A DNA stretch of 64,000 bases, taken from the NCBI RefSeq assembly GCF_003614185.1, contig NZ_KZ987724.1, positions 4,214,568 through 4,278,567 on the forward strand, in the 5' to 3' direction. The notes under the pieces were generated by a model. It saw nothing but the letters and a program-made list of their open reading frames with translations. It was not told where the DNA came from and searched no databases. How positions within the stretch are numbered: the first letter of the stretch is position 1; each line of letters begins with the position of its first letter. Of the stretch, positions 35,425-45,154 are shown in pieces. Source of the DNA: Paenibacillus aceti (GTDB taxonomy: Bacteria > Bacillota > Bacilli > Paenibacillales > Paenibacillaceae). Made by a program: the position numbers and the translations under genes.

Positions 35425-35488
35425 CTATGGCGGAGAGGGTGGGATTCGAACCCACGCACGCCTTGCGACGCCTAGTTGATTTCGAGTC
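35425..35488 (-). repeat. attR: 64-bp direct repeat within tRNA-Ser
   Basis: Identical to 18839-18902. The element supplies this copy, which completes a full tRNA-Ser with the chromosomal 5' part (35489-35518). Confidence 0.95.
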
Positions 35489-35518
35489 AACCCCCTTGGG
35501 CCTCTTGGGTACCTCTCC
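35428..35518 (-). tRNA. tRNA-Ser (CGA anticodon)
   Basis: 91-nt gene with encoded CCA. Acceptor stem GGAGAGG/CCTCTCC, anticodon stem GTTGA/TCAAC around loop CTCGAAA (anticodon CGA, reads UCG), long variable arm typical of tRNA-Ser, T arm GTGGGTTCGAATCCCAC. The 3' part comes from the integrated island but the folded sequence is complete. Confidence 0.97.
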
Positions 35519-35530
35519 ACAGCAAAATTG

Positions 35531-35559
35531 ATTGTATCATGATTTAAAAACAATTGCAA
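35531..35559 (-). promoter_or_regulatory. tRNA-Ser promoter
   Basis: Minus-strand TTGCAA (35559-35554), 17-bp spacer, TACAAT (35536-35531), 13 bp before the tRNA. Read-through from here could also transcribe the integrase. Confidence 0.8.
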
Positions 35560-35680
35560 TAGGAACGGTTTCCATCCCAAACGGGGCGAATAGAGGGTGG
35601 AAAATACAAGGCTACAGCCCTCTCTCCCCTTCTCCTTCGTCCCGCTAGCTTAACGTACACGAACGGGTTGTACGCTCTTC

Positions 35681-35902
35681 CTATTCACTGCTCGAAGCAT
35701 CCGTCTCGGAGGCGGCGGAACGCAGCACCTTCTTCATATTCTTCTCAAACTTGGCTCGCGGAATAAGCACACTATGCTTGCATCCCACGCATTTGATCCG
35801 GATATCCATGCCCATCCGGATAATCTCCATCTCATTACTGCCGCATGGATGATTCTTCTTCATTTGAACGATGTCACCTAACTGGAACTGTTTCCGCTCC
35901 AT
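35681..35902 (-). CDS. DUF951 family protein
   Basis: 73 residues: FQLGDIVQMKKNHPCGSNEMEIIRMGMDIRIKCVGCKHSVLIPRAKFEKNMKKV. The Cys pair CVGC and HPCG are the DUF951 (YyzM) family's likely metal-binding residues. A small conserved Bacillales gene near yyaC; function unknown. The Ser/Ala-rich tail is variable. Confidence 0.9.
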   Translation of the reverse strand: MERKQFQLGDIVQMKKNHPCGSNEMEIIRMGMDIRIKCVGCKHSVLIPRAKFEKNMKKVLRSAASETDASSSE

Positions 35903-35932
35903 TTTTGCCTCCTCCTTTATATTGAAAATATA

Positions 35933-36817
35933 TTACACAGACCCAGCCGCCAATCTCCTGCTCTCCTCTTGCTCCAGCGCCTCCTTCGCATACATTTGAA
36001 TCAGCCGCTCCGCTTCGGACCTGGCCCCTGGCTGACATTCTACCGCGATCCGTATTACATATTCACTGGACGTCAAGGATTGAATCCCCAGTACATTCGG
36101 CACCTGCTCGATCTCTTCATGCTTCTCCTTCAAGTCCAACATCGCCTTCTCCAGCAATTCGATACTGTCCTCAAGCTTCCTCGTATTGCTGAAGGGCAGG
36201 TCTACAACCGCAAGTGCGGTCCCAATCGAATAATTGGTCACATTGGTAATCATACCATTAGGGATAATATGAACCTCCCCTGTCCAACTTACCAATCGCG
36301 TCGAGCGAAGCCCGATCATCTCGACCGTGCCCTTTAAAGCTCCTGTCTGAATGACGTCACCTACCGCAAACTGATCCTCTAATATGATAAAAAATCCAGT
36401 TATTACATCTTTAACCAAACTCTGTGCACCAAAAGCGATGGCCATCCCCAGCACCCCAGCCCCTGCGATCAAAGGTCCCAGCTGGAATCCCAGTTCCCCG
36501 AGTACGATCAGAACCATAATAAAGTTACTTATCACTGAGGTCATATTCTTCAACAACTCGCCCACAGTAACAAGTCTGCGCGGATTCACCTGCAGTCTAC
36601 CCTTTTCTTTCCTCTCTAATGAGCGATCAATAATCCGGTAAACAATACGTACCAATATGCGTGTTAACAGGAATATCAGTATAATCCGCAATGCGGACCA
36701 CATGAAATGCTGCCACATATCCATATCGGTGAACCAGCTTGCAACCCCATCCGTCCATTTCTTCGCAGCCTCTACCGGATCTTCTTGCGGATTCTCACTG
36801 CTTAGCCAACTTCTCAT
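35933..36817 (-). CDS. Small-conductance mechanosensitive channel (MscS family)
   Basis: 294 residues; three membrane segments, TM3 containing GPLIAGAGVLGMAIAFGAQSLVKDVITGFFI, the pore-lining Gly/Ala helix, followed by the beta domain (DQFAVGDVIQTGALKGTVEMIGLRSTRLVSWTGEVHIIPNG). Releases solutes on hypo-osmotic shock. Start ATG 36817 (MRSWLSSENP) with AGGAGAGG ten bases upstream; an upstream extension overlaps the DUF3343 gene and was rejected. Confidence 0.93.
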   Translation of the reverse strand: MRSWLSSENPQEDPVEAAKKWTDGVASWFTDMDMWQHFMWSALRIILIFLLTRILVRIVYRIIDRSLERKEKGRLQVNPRRLVTVGELLKNMTSVISNFIMVLIVLGELGFQLGPLIAGAGVLGMAIAFGAQSLVKDVITGFFIILEDQFAVGDVIQTGALKGTVEMIGLRSTRLVSWTGEVHIIPNGMITNVTNYSIGTALAVVDLPFSNTRKLEDSIELLEKAMLDLKEKHEEIEQVPNVLGIQSLTSSEYVIRIAVECQPGARSEAERLIQMYAKEALEQEESRRLAAGSV

Positions 36818-36833
36818 CAATCCAATCCCTCTC

Positions 36834-37091
36834 CTATAGGCTGATGCTATCATACTCTCCTGCTGTACTCCGCTTATAGATTCCACGGATCTCCACCTGT
36901 TCCGAAGTCACAATCTCCTTAACCAGGCGCAAGGATCCCTGAGGAAACTGAATCGATAATGCGCAGCCCGCTGTAATCTCTTTCGGGGTCGGATATAAAT
37001 CGATTTCTACCTGGGCATATTCCAGCAGCATCTCAGCACGCAGTGCCTGTTGGGTAGAGTCAAAGGCCATAACCAGCCATTCTTCTTCCAA
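36834..37091 (-). CDS. DUF3343 domain protein
   Basis: 85 residues from a TTG at 37091 preceded by GAGAGGAAGAG. WLVMAFDSTQQALRAEMLLEYAQVEIDLYPTPKEITAGCALSIQF fits the DUF3343 family, thought to be a putative Se/S-carrier-like small domain. It sits 16 bp before mscS. Confidence 0.85.
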   Translation of the reverse strand: MEEEWLVMAFDSTQQALRAEMLLEYAQVEIDLYPTPKEITAGCALSIQFPQGSLRLVKEIVTSEQVEIRGIYKRSTAGEYDSISL

Positions 37092-37243
37092 CTCTTCCTC
37101 TCTCCCTCTAATACTCCATTATTATGAATTATGACTTAAGTACGAGTATATAATCCCCTTAATTTCCATATACTATCTACTACAATAAGCGAACAGGTTC
37201 ATATCTATGTAACCTATTTTAATACTCGTGAAAGGAAGATTCC

Positions 37244-37852
37244 ATGTCTCAGATCCAACCGTCGCTGCCAAGCCAGGAGATCCCTTACTTGAAGATTGCT
37301 CACACCGAGCCTGGCATTAAATCTGTCATCATTCATCGCCTTTTGCTGCACTTTGCTAAAGTGTGCCCAGGACAGGAGATCGTCATCGTCTGCATCGGTA
37401 CAGACCGGTCTACCGGAGATTGCCTCGGACCTTTAGTAGGTACCTCACTATCGAAATGGAATAGCAAGCACTTTCACGTCTATGGCACCTTGGAGGAGCC
37501 TGTACATGCGATGAATTTAAAAGATACGCTACAACATATCAACGAAAAATTCAACCTTCCCTTTATTATCGGGATCGATGCTTGCCTTGGCCAGACCTCT
37601 AGTGTCGGCTCTATTCAAGTGGTACAGGGCCCCTTGCGTCCAGGAGCAGGCGTAAATAAAGAATTACCGCCGGTCGGCGATATCCATGTTACAGGTATCG
37701 TCAACGTCGGCGGCTTTATGGAGTATTTCGTATTGCAGAACACAAGACTCAGCCTTGTGATGCGTTTATCTGAAATCATTGCCAACAGCGTCTACGCGGC
37801 TATCAAAGAATGGAATCGCTCGTTCATTCCCCTAGGCCAGCGAGAGCAATAG
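37244..37852 (+). CDS. yyaC: Spore protease YyaC (DUF1256)
   Basis: 202 residues. IVCIGTDRSTGDCLGPLVGTSL (about 46-67) and IIGIDACLGQTSSVGSIQV (about 106-124) are the GPR-like hydrogenase-maturation-protease fold motifs of YyaC, a sporulation protein in Bacillales. GAAAGGA precedes the ATG. Its 3' end overlaps the convergent DUF4446 gene by 29 bp. Confidence 0.93.
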   Translation: MSQIQPSLPSQEIPYLKIAHTEPGIKSVIIHRLLLHFAKVCPGQEIVIVCIGTDRSTGDCLGPLVGTSLSKWNSKHFHVYGTLEEPVHAMNLKDTLQHINEKFNLPFIIGIDACLGQTSSVGSIQVVQGPLRPGAGVNKELPPVGDIHVTGIVNVGGFMEYFVLQNTRLSLVMRLSEIIANSVYAAIKEWNRSFIPLGQREQ

Positions 37853-38324
37853 CTTCCAGTTCCTCCGGGGAGAGCGCATGCGGCGACTCTCCCTTGGTCA
37901 GAGGCTTGGCATATACATAGGACCCGTCTCGATTGTAGAGTCCTGTAATGACCACACCATCTTTATCATCATTCACAATCGCAATGGAGAAGCTCAAGTC
38001 ATTTCCCCGTTCGCCAAAAGCGTTATAACGCTTGATGCCAATCTTGGACTTCTGTTTAGGCAGCCATCCCTGGATAGCTGCTATTTCTGCATCCTGCTTC
38101 GTCTGTAACTCTTCTATGCGATCCTGCCCCAGCTTCAGATCAATAAGCAAGCTCTCCAGATCTTCCACGCCGGTACCGCCCATCATTAAGTCATACTTTT
38201 TTCGCATTTTTCTCAATTTACTGCCTTGAATGAAGTTCCAAATCAACAGCCACAAGAATACTACTGCCAAACCAACAACAATCCATACCATTTGATCTAA
38301 AAATAGCTCATTCCATTCCCGCAT
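37824..38324 (-). CDS. DUF4446 family membrane-anchored protein
   Basis: 166 residues: one N-terminal membrane segment (about 10-32), coiled coil (about 45-80) and a C-terminal domain with IKRYNAFGERGNDLSFSIAIVNDDKDGVVITGLYNRDGSYVYAKPL, characteristic of DUF4446. Conserved near parB in Firmicutes. Start ATG 38324 eight bases after GGAG. Confidence 0.88.
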   Translation of the reverse strand: MREWNELFLDQMVWIVVGLAVVFLWLLIWNFIQGSKLRKMRKKYDLMMGGTGVEDLESLLIDLKLGQDRIEELQTKQDAEIAAIQGWLPKQKSKIGIKRYNAFGERGNDLSFSIAIVNDDKDGVVITGLYNRDGSYVYAKPLTKGESPHALSPEELEAIALAGLGE

Positions 38325-38350
38325 GCTACTTTCTCCTCTATGCCTAAATA

Positions 38351-39508
38351 TCACTCAGTAATCCTCTTTATAGCTAACACTAAAGCGTCAACTTCATCAA
38401 CCACAGTATTGTAACTAACACTGGCTCGGACTGCACCGCCTGCCATAGTTCCGGCCGTCATATGCCCTAATGGAGTACAATGATAGCCTGCCCTCACGGC
38501 AATTCCGTAATTCTTATCCAGTAGAAAAGCCACCTCGGAAGCATCCCGATCCTCTAACACAAAAGAAACTAGGCCGGTGCGTGGTTTCCCAATCTCCGGT
38601 CCCAGTAAGGTTACCCCTGCTATCCCAGATAGCTTCTGCATCAAATGCTGCGTAAGCTCCCACTCATACTGATAGATCTTCTCCGGGCCCTGCTCAAGAA
38701 TATACCTAACTCCTTCTCGCAAACCGGCTATGCCGACTGTATTCGCCGTTCCCGCTTCATAACGATCCGGACGTACTGCCGACTGCTCAAGCTCCTCCGA
38801 CTGACTGCCCGTACCCCCATGTAGCAGAGGAACCAGGTCAATCTTGGGGCTTATATAGAGGCCTCCTGTTCCCTGAGGGCCAAGTAAACCTTTATGTCCG
38901 GGAAAAGCAAGCATATCCACGCCCAGTTTCTCGACATCGATAGGCCAATTTCCAGCGGTCTGAGCCGCATCCAGTAAGAGCACTGCCCCATGATCATGGG
39001 CAAGCTGGCTGATCTCCTGCACAGGAGCAATGCTTCCGAGCAGGTTCGAGCTATGGGAGCATACCACTAAAGATGTATTAGATCGGAAATTCTGTTGCAT
39101 CTTCTCCAGATCTATTTTCCCTGATGGACTAACCGGCACATAATCCACTTTGATTCCTTGCGTCCTGCGCAAATATTCTAGTGGTCTCCTGACGGAATTA
39201 TGCTCGACCATCGTCGCCATCACATGATCTCCGGGCTTTAACCATCCCTTAATCGCCAGATTAAGCGCCTCGGTCGTGTTCGAAGTAAATATAACGTCAT
39301 TTGGATTGGAAATATGAAACAATTCTGCCAATAGAACTCGGGTGCTAAATAACTGCTTTGCAGCCGTTAATGCCATACCATGGCTTCCACGTCCCGAGCT
39401 GCCGATGGGTCTGTCTATCATTTCCAGCATTACCTTACCTACTCCAGGAGCCTTCGGCCATGATGTCGCGGCATGATCCAAATATATAGTGGGTTTGTCC
39501 TCCATCAT
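38351..39508 (-). CDS. Cysteine desulfurase family protein (class V aminotransferase)
   Basis: 385 residues. PLP enzyme that mobilises sulfur from cysteine. IYLDHAATSWPK start, VVCSHSSNLLGSIAPVQEI, the PLP Lys in FPGHKGLLGPQGTGGLY (about 207) and the loop AVRAGYHCTPLGHMT with the catalytic Cys (about 345). The size and GPQGTGG loop fit the CsdA-like subfamily beside parB in Bacillales. Two adjacent ATGs open the frame. Confidence 0.92.
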   Translation of the reverse strand: MMEDKPTIYLDHAATSWPKAPGVGKVMLEMIDRPIGSSGRGSHGMALTAAKQLFSTRVLLAELFHISNPNDVIFTSNTTEALNLAIKGWLKPGDHVMATMVEHNSVRRPLEYLRRTQGIKVDYVPVSPSGKIDLEKMQQNFRSNTSLVVCSHSSNLLGSIAPVQEISQLAHDHGAVLLLDAAQTAGNWPIDVEKLGVDMLAFPGHKGLLGPQGTGGLYISPKIDLVPLLHGGTGSQSEELEQSAVRPDRYEAGTANTVGIAGLREGVRYILEQGPEKIYQYEWELTQHLMQKLSGIAGVTLLGPEIGKPRTGLVSFVLEDRDASEVAFLLDKNYGIAVRAGYHCTPLGHMTAGTMAGGAVRASVSYNTVVDEVDALVLAIKRITE

Positions 39509-39567
39509 TCTCCTAGTTCGACCCCTATCAGCAAGGTAATATTTTCAAGTAGAACGCCACTTTCATT

Positions 39568-40410
39568 TTATTGACTTAGCAAATCTAGCAATCTTTGTAG
39601 ATCCTGCTTACTGTAGTAATTGATCTCAATTTTCCCTTTATCTTTGCTTTCTTTTATTTTAACCGTCGTTTTATAGCGCTCCCGCAAGCCTTCCTCTACC
39701 TCTTCGATATATGGATCACGCTTTTTAGCAGCACTTTTCTTGATTTCCATCTTTTTCTTATCCAATTGTTGGACCGCGTTTTCTAAATCACGGACGCTCC
39801 ACTCATGATCGATACATTGCTTAGCTAATTGTTTGATCATTGCGGAATCCTTCAATCCAACCAATGCTCTGGCATGGCCCATTGATAATGTTCCACGTGA
39901 AACATATTCTTTGACTTCATCAGGAAGGGATAGTAATCTCAGGAAATTCGCAATATGAGAGCGTGATTTCCCAACTTTGAGAGATAATTCCTCTTGCGTC
40001 AATTGAAATTGATCCATCAATCCTTGATATGCAACAGCTACCTCCATCGCATTCAGATTTTCACGCTGAAGGTTCTCAATTAAAGCAATTTCCATAACCT
40101 GTTGATCAGAGAAGGATTTAACAACCGCAGGAATCGTGGTATTCCCACAATATTGTGAAGCACGGAAACGCCGTTCTCCGGCAATAATTTCATAGCCCTT
40201 CAGAACACTACGAACAATAATAGGTTGAATAATGCCATGCTGACGAATGGATTCTGCCAATTCCTTAATCGATTCCTCATCAAAGGCTTTACGAGGCTGA
40301 TATGGATTAGCACGAAGCTGATTCAAAGGGATCTCAATCACTTTCTCATCTTCTTCAATAGAAAGCGACGGAATCAAAGCATCCAGTCCTTTACCCAAAC
40401 GCTTACTCAT
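39568..40410 (-). CDS. parB: Chromosome partitioning protein ParB (Spo0J)
   Basis: 280 residues. N-terminal CTP-binding ParB domain with [41 protein letters not shown]; helix-turn-helix LTQEELSLKVGKSRSHIANFLRLLSLP (about 137-163); C-terminal dimer domain. Loads as a sliding clamp at parS and recruits SMC and ParA. Overlaps parA by 8 bp. A perfect parS lies inside the gene. Confidence 0.97.
   Translation of the reverse strand: MSKRLGKGLDALIPSLSIEEDEKVIEIPLNQLRANPYQPRKAFDEESIKELAESIRQHGIIQPIIVRSVLKGYEIIAGERRFRASQYCGNTTIPAVVKSFSDQQVMEIALIENLQRENLNAMEVAVAYQGLMDQFQLTQEELSLKVGKSRSHIANFLRLLSLPDEVKEYVSRGTLSMGHARALVGLKDSAMIKQLAKQCIDHEWSVRDLENAVQQLDKKKMEIKKSAAKKRDPYIEEVEEGLRERYKTTVKIKESKDKGKIEINYYSKQDLQRLLDLLSQ
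39889..39904 (+). promoter_or_regulatory. parS site inside parB
   Basis: TGTTCCACGTGAAACA, a perfect 16-bp match to the B. subtilis parS consensus. The codons it occupies read as normal ParB sequence (VSRGTLS). Confidence 0.95.
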
Positions 40411-41164
40411 TAGAAACCACTTCCTTTGCCAACTCTAAGTATACTTCCGCCCCTTTGGATCTCGGATCATACGTTATTATCGATTGACCATGCGATGGAG
40501 CTTCGCTCAAACGTACATTCCGAGGAATAACTGTCTTGTACACTTTTTGCTGGAAATACTTCTTCACTTCTTCAATAACCTGAATTCCCAGGTTAGTACG
40601 GGCATCGAACATCGTTAATAGAACACCCTCAATTTGCAATGAAGTGTTCAAATGCTTCTGAACAAGACGTACCGTATTCAATAGCTGGCTCAGGCCTTCA
40701 AGCGCATAATATTCACACTGAATCGGAATCAATACCGAATCCGCAGCCGTCAGGGAATTCAGTGTTAAAATGCCGAGGGATGGCGGGCAATCGATCAGAA
40801 TATAATCATAGAAGCGCTTAACCTGCTCCAAAGATTTCTTAAGACGAACTTCGCGGGAAACCGTCGATACCAGCTCTATTTCAGCCCCTGCTAACTGAAT
40901 CGTCGCTGGAATAATATCCAGTCCCTCAATTTCAGTAGGTGAGATAGCATCCTTAGGGTTCACTTCATTAATAAGCACATCATAAATGCAGTTTTCCACA
41001 TCGGCCTTATTAATGCCAACACCGCTAGTCGTATTCCCCTGGGGATCGATATCTATGAGCAGTACCTTCTTACCAATTGTTGCTAGACCCGCCCCCAAAT
41101 TCACAGAAGTCGTCGTCTTCCCGACGCCGCCTTTTTGGTTAGCTATGGCAATGATTTTAGACAA
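40403..41164 (-). CDS. parA: Chromosome partitioning ATPase ParA (Soj)
   Basis: 253 residues. Deviant Walker A KGGVGKTTTSVNLG (about 10-23), Walker A' ILIDCPPSLG, and VIPRNVRLSEAPSHGQ. Small ParA/Soj type without an N-terminal DNA-binding domain. Works with ParB in origin segregation and control of DnaA. Co-transcribed with parB. Confidence 0.97.
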   Translation of the reverse strand: MSKIIAIANQKGGVGKTTTSVNLGAGLATIGKKVLLIDIDPQGNTTSGVGINKADVENCIYDVLINEVNPKDAISPTEIEGLDIIPATIQLAGAEIELVSTVSREVRLKKSLEQVKRFYDYILIDCPPSLGILTLNSLTAADSVLIPIQCEYYALEGLSQLLNTVRLVQKHLNTSLQIEGVLLTMFDARTNLGIQVIEEVKKYFQQKVYKTVIPRNVRLSEAPSHGQSIITYDPRSKGAEVYLELAKEVVSNE

Positions 41165-41315
41165 TCCATTTCACCTCAATATATAAGAAGAATCTTCTTG
41201 TAGATTTTCTATGATTGTAAGCACTTAGCTGCAGCTACAAAAAGACCAAAAAACCTTGGTTGTTTTCGCTAAGCTACAGAATTTAAATAATATTTTCATA
41301 TTTTCAGAAAATGAT

Positions 41316-41358
41316 CGAAAAAGAAGCTGACCCTCAACCCTGTCCGGTTATGGTCAGC
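41316..41358 (-). terminator. noc terminator
   Basis: GCTGACC (41326) / GGTCAGC (41352) stem, followed on the minus strand by TTCTTTTT, 13 bp after noc. Confidence 0.75.
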
Positions 41359-41370
41359 GAACATAAGAAC

Positions 41371-42189
41371 TTATCTCTTCGGAATCTGAATGACGATTTC
41401 ATAATGATCTTCATGATCCTTCTCTTCCGTCTTGATCTGCAATCCTGAACCGGACACCATATCAATCGATTGACGTATCGTATTCAAGGCCAGCCTTACA
41501 TCCTTGGTGAACGAGATCCGTTTAGATTTCTTCTTGTTCTTATTCACTTCTTTGTAAAAAGCTATTCTTGCTTCGGTTTGCTTCACATTTAATTCTTTAT
41601 CGATAATTTCCTTTAATACCTTAAGCTGTAGCTCCTCTGTATCCAGAGATAGCAAAGCTCTGGCATGGCGTTCCGTGATCTTACGCTCCATCAAAGCGGC
41701 TTTGGCAGGTTCAGGAAGATTTAACAACCTGATCTTATTAGCGATCGTAGATTGGCTCTTGCCTAACCGTTGCGCTAGGCTTTCTTGTGTCAAATGATGT
41801 AAATCAATTAAGTTCTGATAGGCTAACGCCTCTTCCAGAGCGGTCAGACCTTCCCGCTGCAGATTCTCGATCAAGGCAATCGATGCCGCCTGAGAATCAT
41901 TGAAATCCCGTAAAATAGCAGGAATACTCTCCATTCCCAACTTTTTCACAGCACGCCAGCGTCGCTCACCAGCTATAATCTCGTACTTATTATTGCGATA
42001 ACGGACAACGATCGGTTGAATAACACCATGCGTCTTAATCGTTTGGCATAGCTCATCAATCTTCTCATCATCAAATATGGTCCGGGGCTGATAAGGACTT
42101 CCAACGATGTCTCCCACCGGAATTTGCTTCACTTCATCACTACTGCTTCGTTCGGCTAAGCCAAACAATTTGGAGAATTGTTCTTTCAT
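41371..42189 (-). CDS. noc: Nucleoid occlusion protein Noc
   Basis: 272 residues. ParB paralogue: N-terminal amphipathic membrane-targeting segment [80 protein letters not shown] (about 131-157). Noc keeps the division septum off the chromosome. Start ATG 42189 rather than five codons upstream: it restores the conserved membrane-binding start and has AGGTGG upstream. Confidence 0.95.
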   Translation of the reverse strand: MKEQFSKLFGLAERSSSDEVKQIPVGDIVGSPYQPRTIFDDEKIDELCQTIKTHGVIQPIVVRYRNNKYEIIAGERRWRAVKKLGMESIPAILRDFNDSQAASIALIENLQREGLTALEEALAYQNLIDLHHLTQESLAQRLGKSQSTIANKIRLLNLPEPAKAALMERKITERHARALLSLDTEELQLKVLKEIIDKELNVKQTEARIAFYKEVNKNKKKSKRISFTKDVRLALNTIRQSIDMVSGSGLQIKTEEKDHEDHYEIVIQIPKR

Positions 42190-42427
42190 TCTGTAGATTA
42201 CCACCTAATTTCATAGTGACATAAGGCCAAACCTTACTAATAGAACTATAAAAACTCAAAATAAACACGATGAAGTATAAGGGTAGCTCTCAGCTATCAA
42301 CAGAATTGTTATGCTGATCCCTATGTAAATATTAACTCTGTAACGTTATATCTATTCTACCACTTTTTTCACTATAATCCTATTCTCTTATGAAATGTAT
42401 TTTTAAAAGATTTATCCCCCTTAACGA

Positions 42428-42443
42428 TGTTTCACGTGGAACA
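42428..42443 (-). promoter_or_regulatory. parS site between noc and rsmG
   Basis: TGTTTCACGTGGAACA, the exact reverse complement of the parS consensus, in the 280-bp gap between noc and rsmG. The rest of that gap is AT-rich and carries the noc promoter region. Confidence 0.95.
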
Positions 42444-42469
42444 TTTTGTTAAGAGGGATACAAATTTTT

Positions 42470-43192
42470 CTAAATGATTGGTGACTTTAACGGAGTACCT
42501 GCCTTGCGCGGATATTTCTTAGGAGTCGAAGCAATCTTATTAATCAGAATAATATGACGTTCAGAATTTTCCATCGGTAGTGAAAAATGCTGCGTTGCAG
42601 ACAACTTACCCTTAAGCTCAGTCATGCTCCGCGCTGCCTCCTTCACCTCTTCCTCTGGATGAACTCCCTTCATAGCAGCAAAAATACCGCCCGTGCTAAC
42701 AAATGGAAGGCAGAACTCGTTTAACACTGCCAAACGTGCAACAGCTCTGGCCGAGACCAAATCAAAGGAATCTCGAAGCTGATCTTTACGGGCCAAATCC
42801 TCAGCTCGACCATGTAGTAACTGTACATCCTGAAGACCAAGCTGATCTACAACATTTTGCAGAAATTGAATCCGTTTATTTAATGAATCGATAATGGTAA
42901 GCTTCAGATGGGGAAAACAAATTTTAAGTGGGATTCCAGGAAAACCAGCGCCAGATCCAATATCTGCCATTGTCGATATCTGATTAAAGTCCACATAGAA
43001 CGACAATGTAATCGAATCATAGAAATGCTTGATATATACCTGCTCCCGCTCCGTAATCCCCGTCAAATTCATTTTCTCATTCCAGGTTACCAATTCTTGA
43101 TAATACCTTTCAAATTGCTCCAGCTGCTCCGCAGAGAGCTGAAGCTGACGTTCACTTAATAAATTCTGAAAATTCTCCTGTACCTTATCCAA
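42470..43192 (-). CDS. rsmG: 16S rRNA (guanine527-N7)-methyltransferase
   Basis: 240 residues from a TTG at 43192, eight bases after GGAGG, which gives the usual length; a GTG nine codons earlier overlaps mnmG more. SAM-binding motif [17 protein letters not shown] (about 73-89), VSARAVARL. Methylates G527 of 16S rRNA. Overlaps the mnmG stop by 8 bp. Confidence 0.95.
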   Translation of the reverse strand: MDKVQENFQNLLSERQLQLSAEQLEQFERYYQELVTWNEKMNLTGITEREQVYIKHFYDSITLSFYVDFNQISTMADIGSGAGFPGIPLKICFPHLKLTIIDSLNKRIQFLQNVVDQLGLQDVQLLHGRAEDLARKDQLRDSFDLVSARAVARLAVLNEFCLPFVSTGGIFAAMKGVHPEEEVKEAARSMTELKGKLSATQHFSLPMENSERHIILINKIASTPKKYPRKAGTPLKSPII

Positions 43193-45083
43193 TCGAAGGT
43201 CCTCCTGCAGCCGTAACACGATTATAATGCTCCAAGTATACCAATAAAATGGAAATATCCGCCGGTGTCACACCCGAAATTCTCGATGCCTGACCGATGG
43301 AAATCGGGCGAATCTTGGCTAGCTTCTGTCGTGCCTCAATAGCCAAGCCCTGGATCACCTCATAATTGATATTGTCCGGGAGCTTCTTCCGTTCCATCTT
43401 CTGCAGCCGTTCCACATGCAGCAGCTGCTTCTCAATGTAACCGGCGTATTTGATTTGAATTTCAACCTGCTCCTTCATCTCGTCATCCAACCCTGCCTCA
43501 GATGGAGAGAAGGAATCGATATGAGCATAGCCCACTTCTGGACGACGCAAAATGGTCAGCAGATTGCTGCCATCTTGAATAGGGGCAGAACCAATCGAGG
43601 TGAGAAGCTCATTGATCTCCGAAGGACGCACCTTCGTTTCCTTGAGCCTGATAATCTCATTCTCTACCTTCTGCTTCTTATCCAGAAATACTTGATATCG
43701 TTCTTCACTAATCAGACCGATCTCATGTCCAATCGGTGTAAGGCGAAGATCCGCATTGTCATGGCGTAGCAACAGCCGATACTCCGCACGGGAGGTAAGC
43801 AAACGATAAGGCTCGTTCGTGCCTTTTGTAACCAGATCATCGATCAAGACGCCGATATAGCCTTGGGAACGATCGAGAATGACCGGCTCCTTACCCTGGA
43901 TCTTGCGGACTGCATTGATCCCGGCCATAATTCCTTGTGCCGCTGCCTCCTCATAACCAGAGGTACCGTTAATTTGCCCCGCAGTGAACAGACCAGCTAT
44001 ACGCTTCGTTTCCAGCGTAGGCCAGAGCTGGGTCGGCACGATCGCATCATATTCAATCGCATAACCATTGCGCATAATCTCGGCATTTTGCAGCCCTGGA
44101 ACAGAACGGACGATTTGGACCTGAACATCCTCCGGCATACTGGTCGATAAGCCTTGGACATAATACTCCGATGTACTCTTCCCTTCCGGCTCCAGGAAGA
44201 CCTGATGCTTCGGCTTATCGCTGAAGCGCACGATCTTATCCTCAATCGATGGGCAATAACGCGGTCCGGTTCCTTCTATGACGCCAGAGAACATCGGCGC
44301 GCGTTGCAGATTGGCATTGATAATGTCATGAGTTTCCGCAGAGGTGTAAGTCAACCAGCAAGGGAGCTGCTCATTATCCGAGCTCTTCGTCTCGTAAGAG
44401 AAGAATTTCGGATTTTCATCTCCAGGTTGTATCTCCATCTGCGAGAAATCAACCGTATTCTTATTCACCCGCGGCGGAGTTCCTGTCTTGAAACGCACTA
44501 ACTCGAAGCCAAGCTTCTTCAAATTATGGGACAATTGCACGGATGGCTGCTGATTGTTCGGCCCGCTCTCATACATCAGTTCACCCATAATAATTTTGCC
44601 GCGTAAATAAGTGCCTGTTGTGAGCACAACCGCCTTGGCCCGATACTCCGTCCCCGCCATCGTGATGACACCCACGCATTTATCGTCCTCAACGATCAGA
44701 TCCTCAACCATACCTTGACGAAGCGTCAAATTCGGCTGACTCTCAAGCGTCTCCTTCATCGTATGCTGGTACGAGAATTTATCGGCCTGAGCACGCAGAG
44801 CATGTACCGCAGGCCCTTTACCTGTATTTAGCATCCGCATTTGGATGAAGGTCTTGTCGATATTCCGGCCCATTTCGCCACCAAGCGCATCGATTTCCCG
44901 GACAACATGGCCCTTAGCCGGACCGCCGATCGAAGGATTGCATGGCATAAATGCAACCATATCCAAATTAATTGTAATCATCAGCGTCTTGCTGCCCATA
45001 CGAGCCGCCGCCAGAGCAGATTCACAGCCTGCATGTCCAGCACCAACGACAATGACGTCAAAATCACCGCCATAATAACCCAT
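43185..45083 (-). CDS. mnmG: tRNA uridine-5-carboxymethylaminomethyl synthase subunit MnmG (GidA)
   Basis: 632 residues. FAD site [19 protein letters not shown] (about 11-29), [23 protein letters not shown], and the C-terminal [19 protein letters not shown]. With MnmE it modifies U34 of certain tRNAs. Part of mnmE-mnmG-rsmG-noc order. Confidence 0.97.
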   Translation of the reverse strand: MGYYGGDFDVIVVGAGHAGCESALAAARMGSKTLMITINLDMVAFMPCNPSIGGPAKGHVVREIDALGGEMGRNIDKTFIQMRMLNTGKGPAVHALRAQADKFSYQHTMKETLESQPNLTLRQGMVEDLIVEDDKCVGVITMAGTEYRAKAVVLTTGTYLRGKIIMGELMYESGPNNQQPSVQLSHNLKKLGFELVRFKTGTPPRVNKNTVDFSQMEIQPGDENPKFFSYETKSSDNEQLPCWLTYTSAETHDIINANLQRAPMFSGVIEGTGPRYCPSIEDKIVRFSDKPKHQVFLEPEGKSTSEYYVQGLSTSMPEDVQVQIVRSVPGLQNAEIMRNGYAIEYDAIVPTQLWPTLETKRIAGLFTAGQINGTSGYEEAAAQGIMAGINAVRKIQGKEPVILDRSQGYIGVLIDDLVTKGTNEPYRLLTSRAEYRLLLRHDNADLRLTPIGHEIGLISEERYQVFLDKKQKVENEIIRLKETKVRPSEINELLTSIGSAPIQDGSNLLTILRRPEVGYAHIDSFSPSEAGLDDEMKEQVEIQIKYAGYIEKQLLHVERLQKMERKKLPDNINYEVIQGLAIEARQKLAKIRPISIGQASRISGVTPADISILLVYLEHYNRVTAAGGPSIG

Positions 45084-45154
45084 CTAACAACCCCCCTGCA
45101 TATTTGTCATCATACCATGATCTGAAGATTATAATACACGCGGCATACGCACCG

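Larger units (their letters stand above)
18839..35488. mobile_element. 16.65-kb tRNA-Ser-integrated island, phage-satellite-like
   Basis: It is bounded by the 64-bp att repeats and has a tyrosine integrase next to attR. From attR inward: integrase (two frames), winged-helix replication-type gene, candidate type I toxin, hicAB, membrane protein, decayed genes, CI-like repressor, then a leftward set from about 29.9 to 19.4 kb: small unknown genes, iteron-like repeats, a second XRE regulator, a replication-initiator-like gene, cold-shock-domain protein, coiled-coil proteins, Ntn/tail hybrid and a terS-like gene. No large terminase, portal, major capsid, tail-tube, lysis, relaxase or type IV secretion gene is seen. 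Size and order fit a PICI-type satellite; a deleted prophage is the main alternative. Confidence 0.85.
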
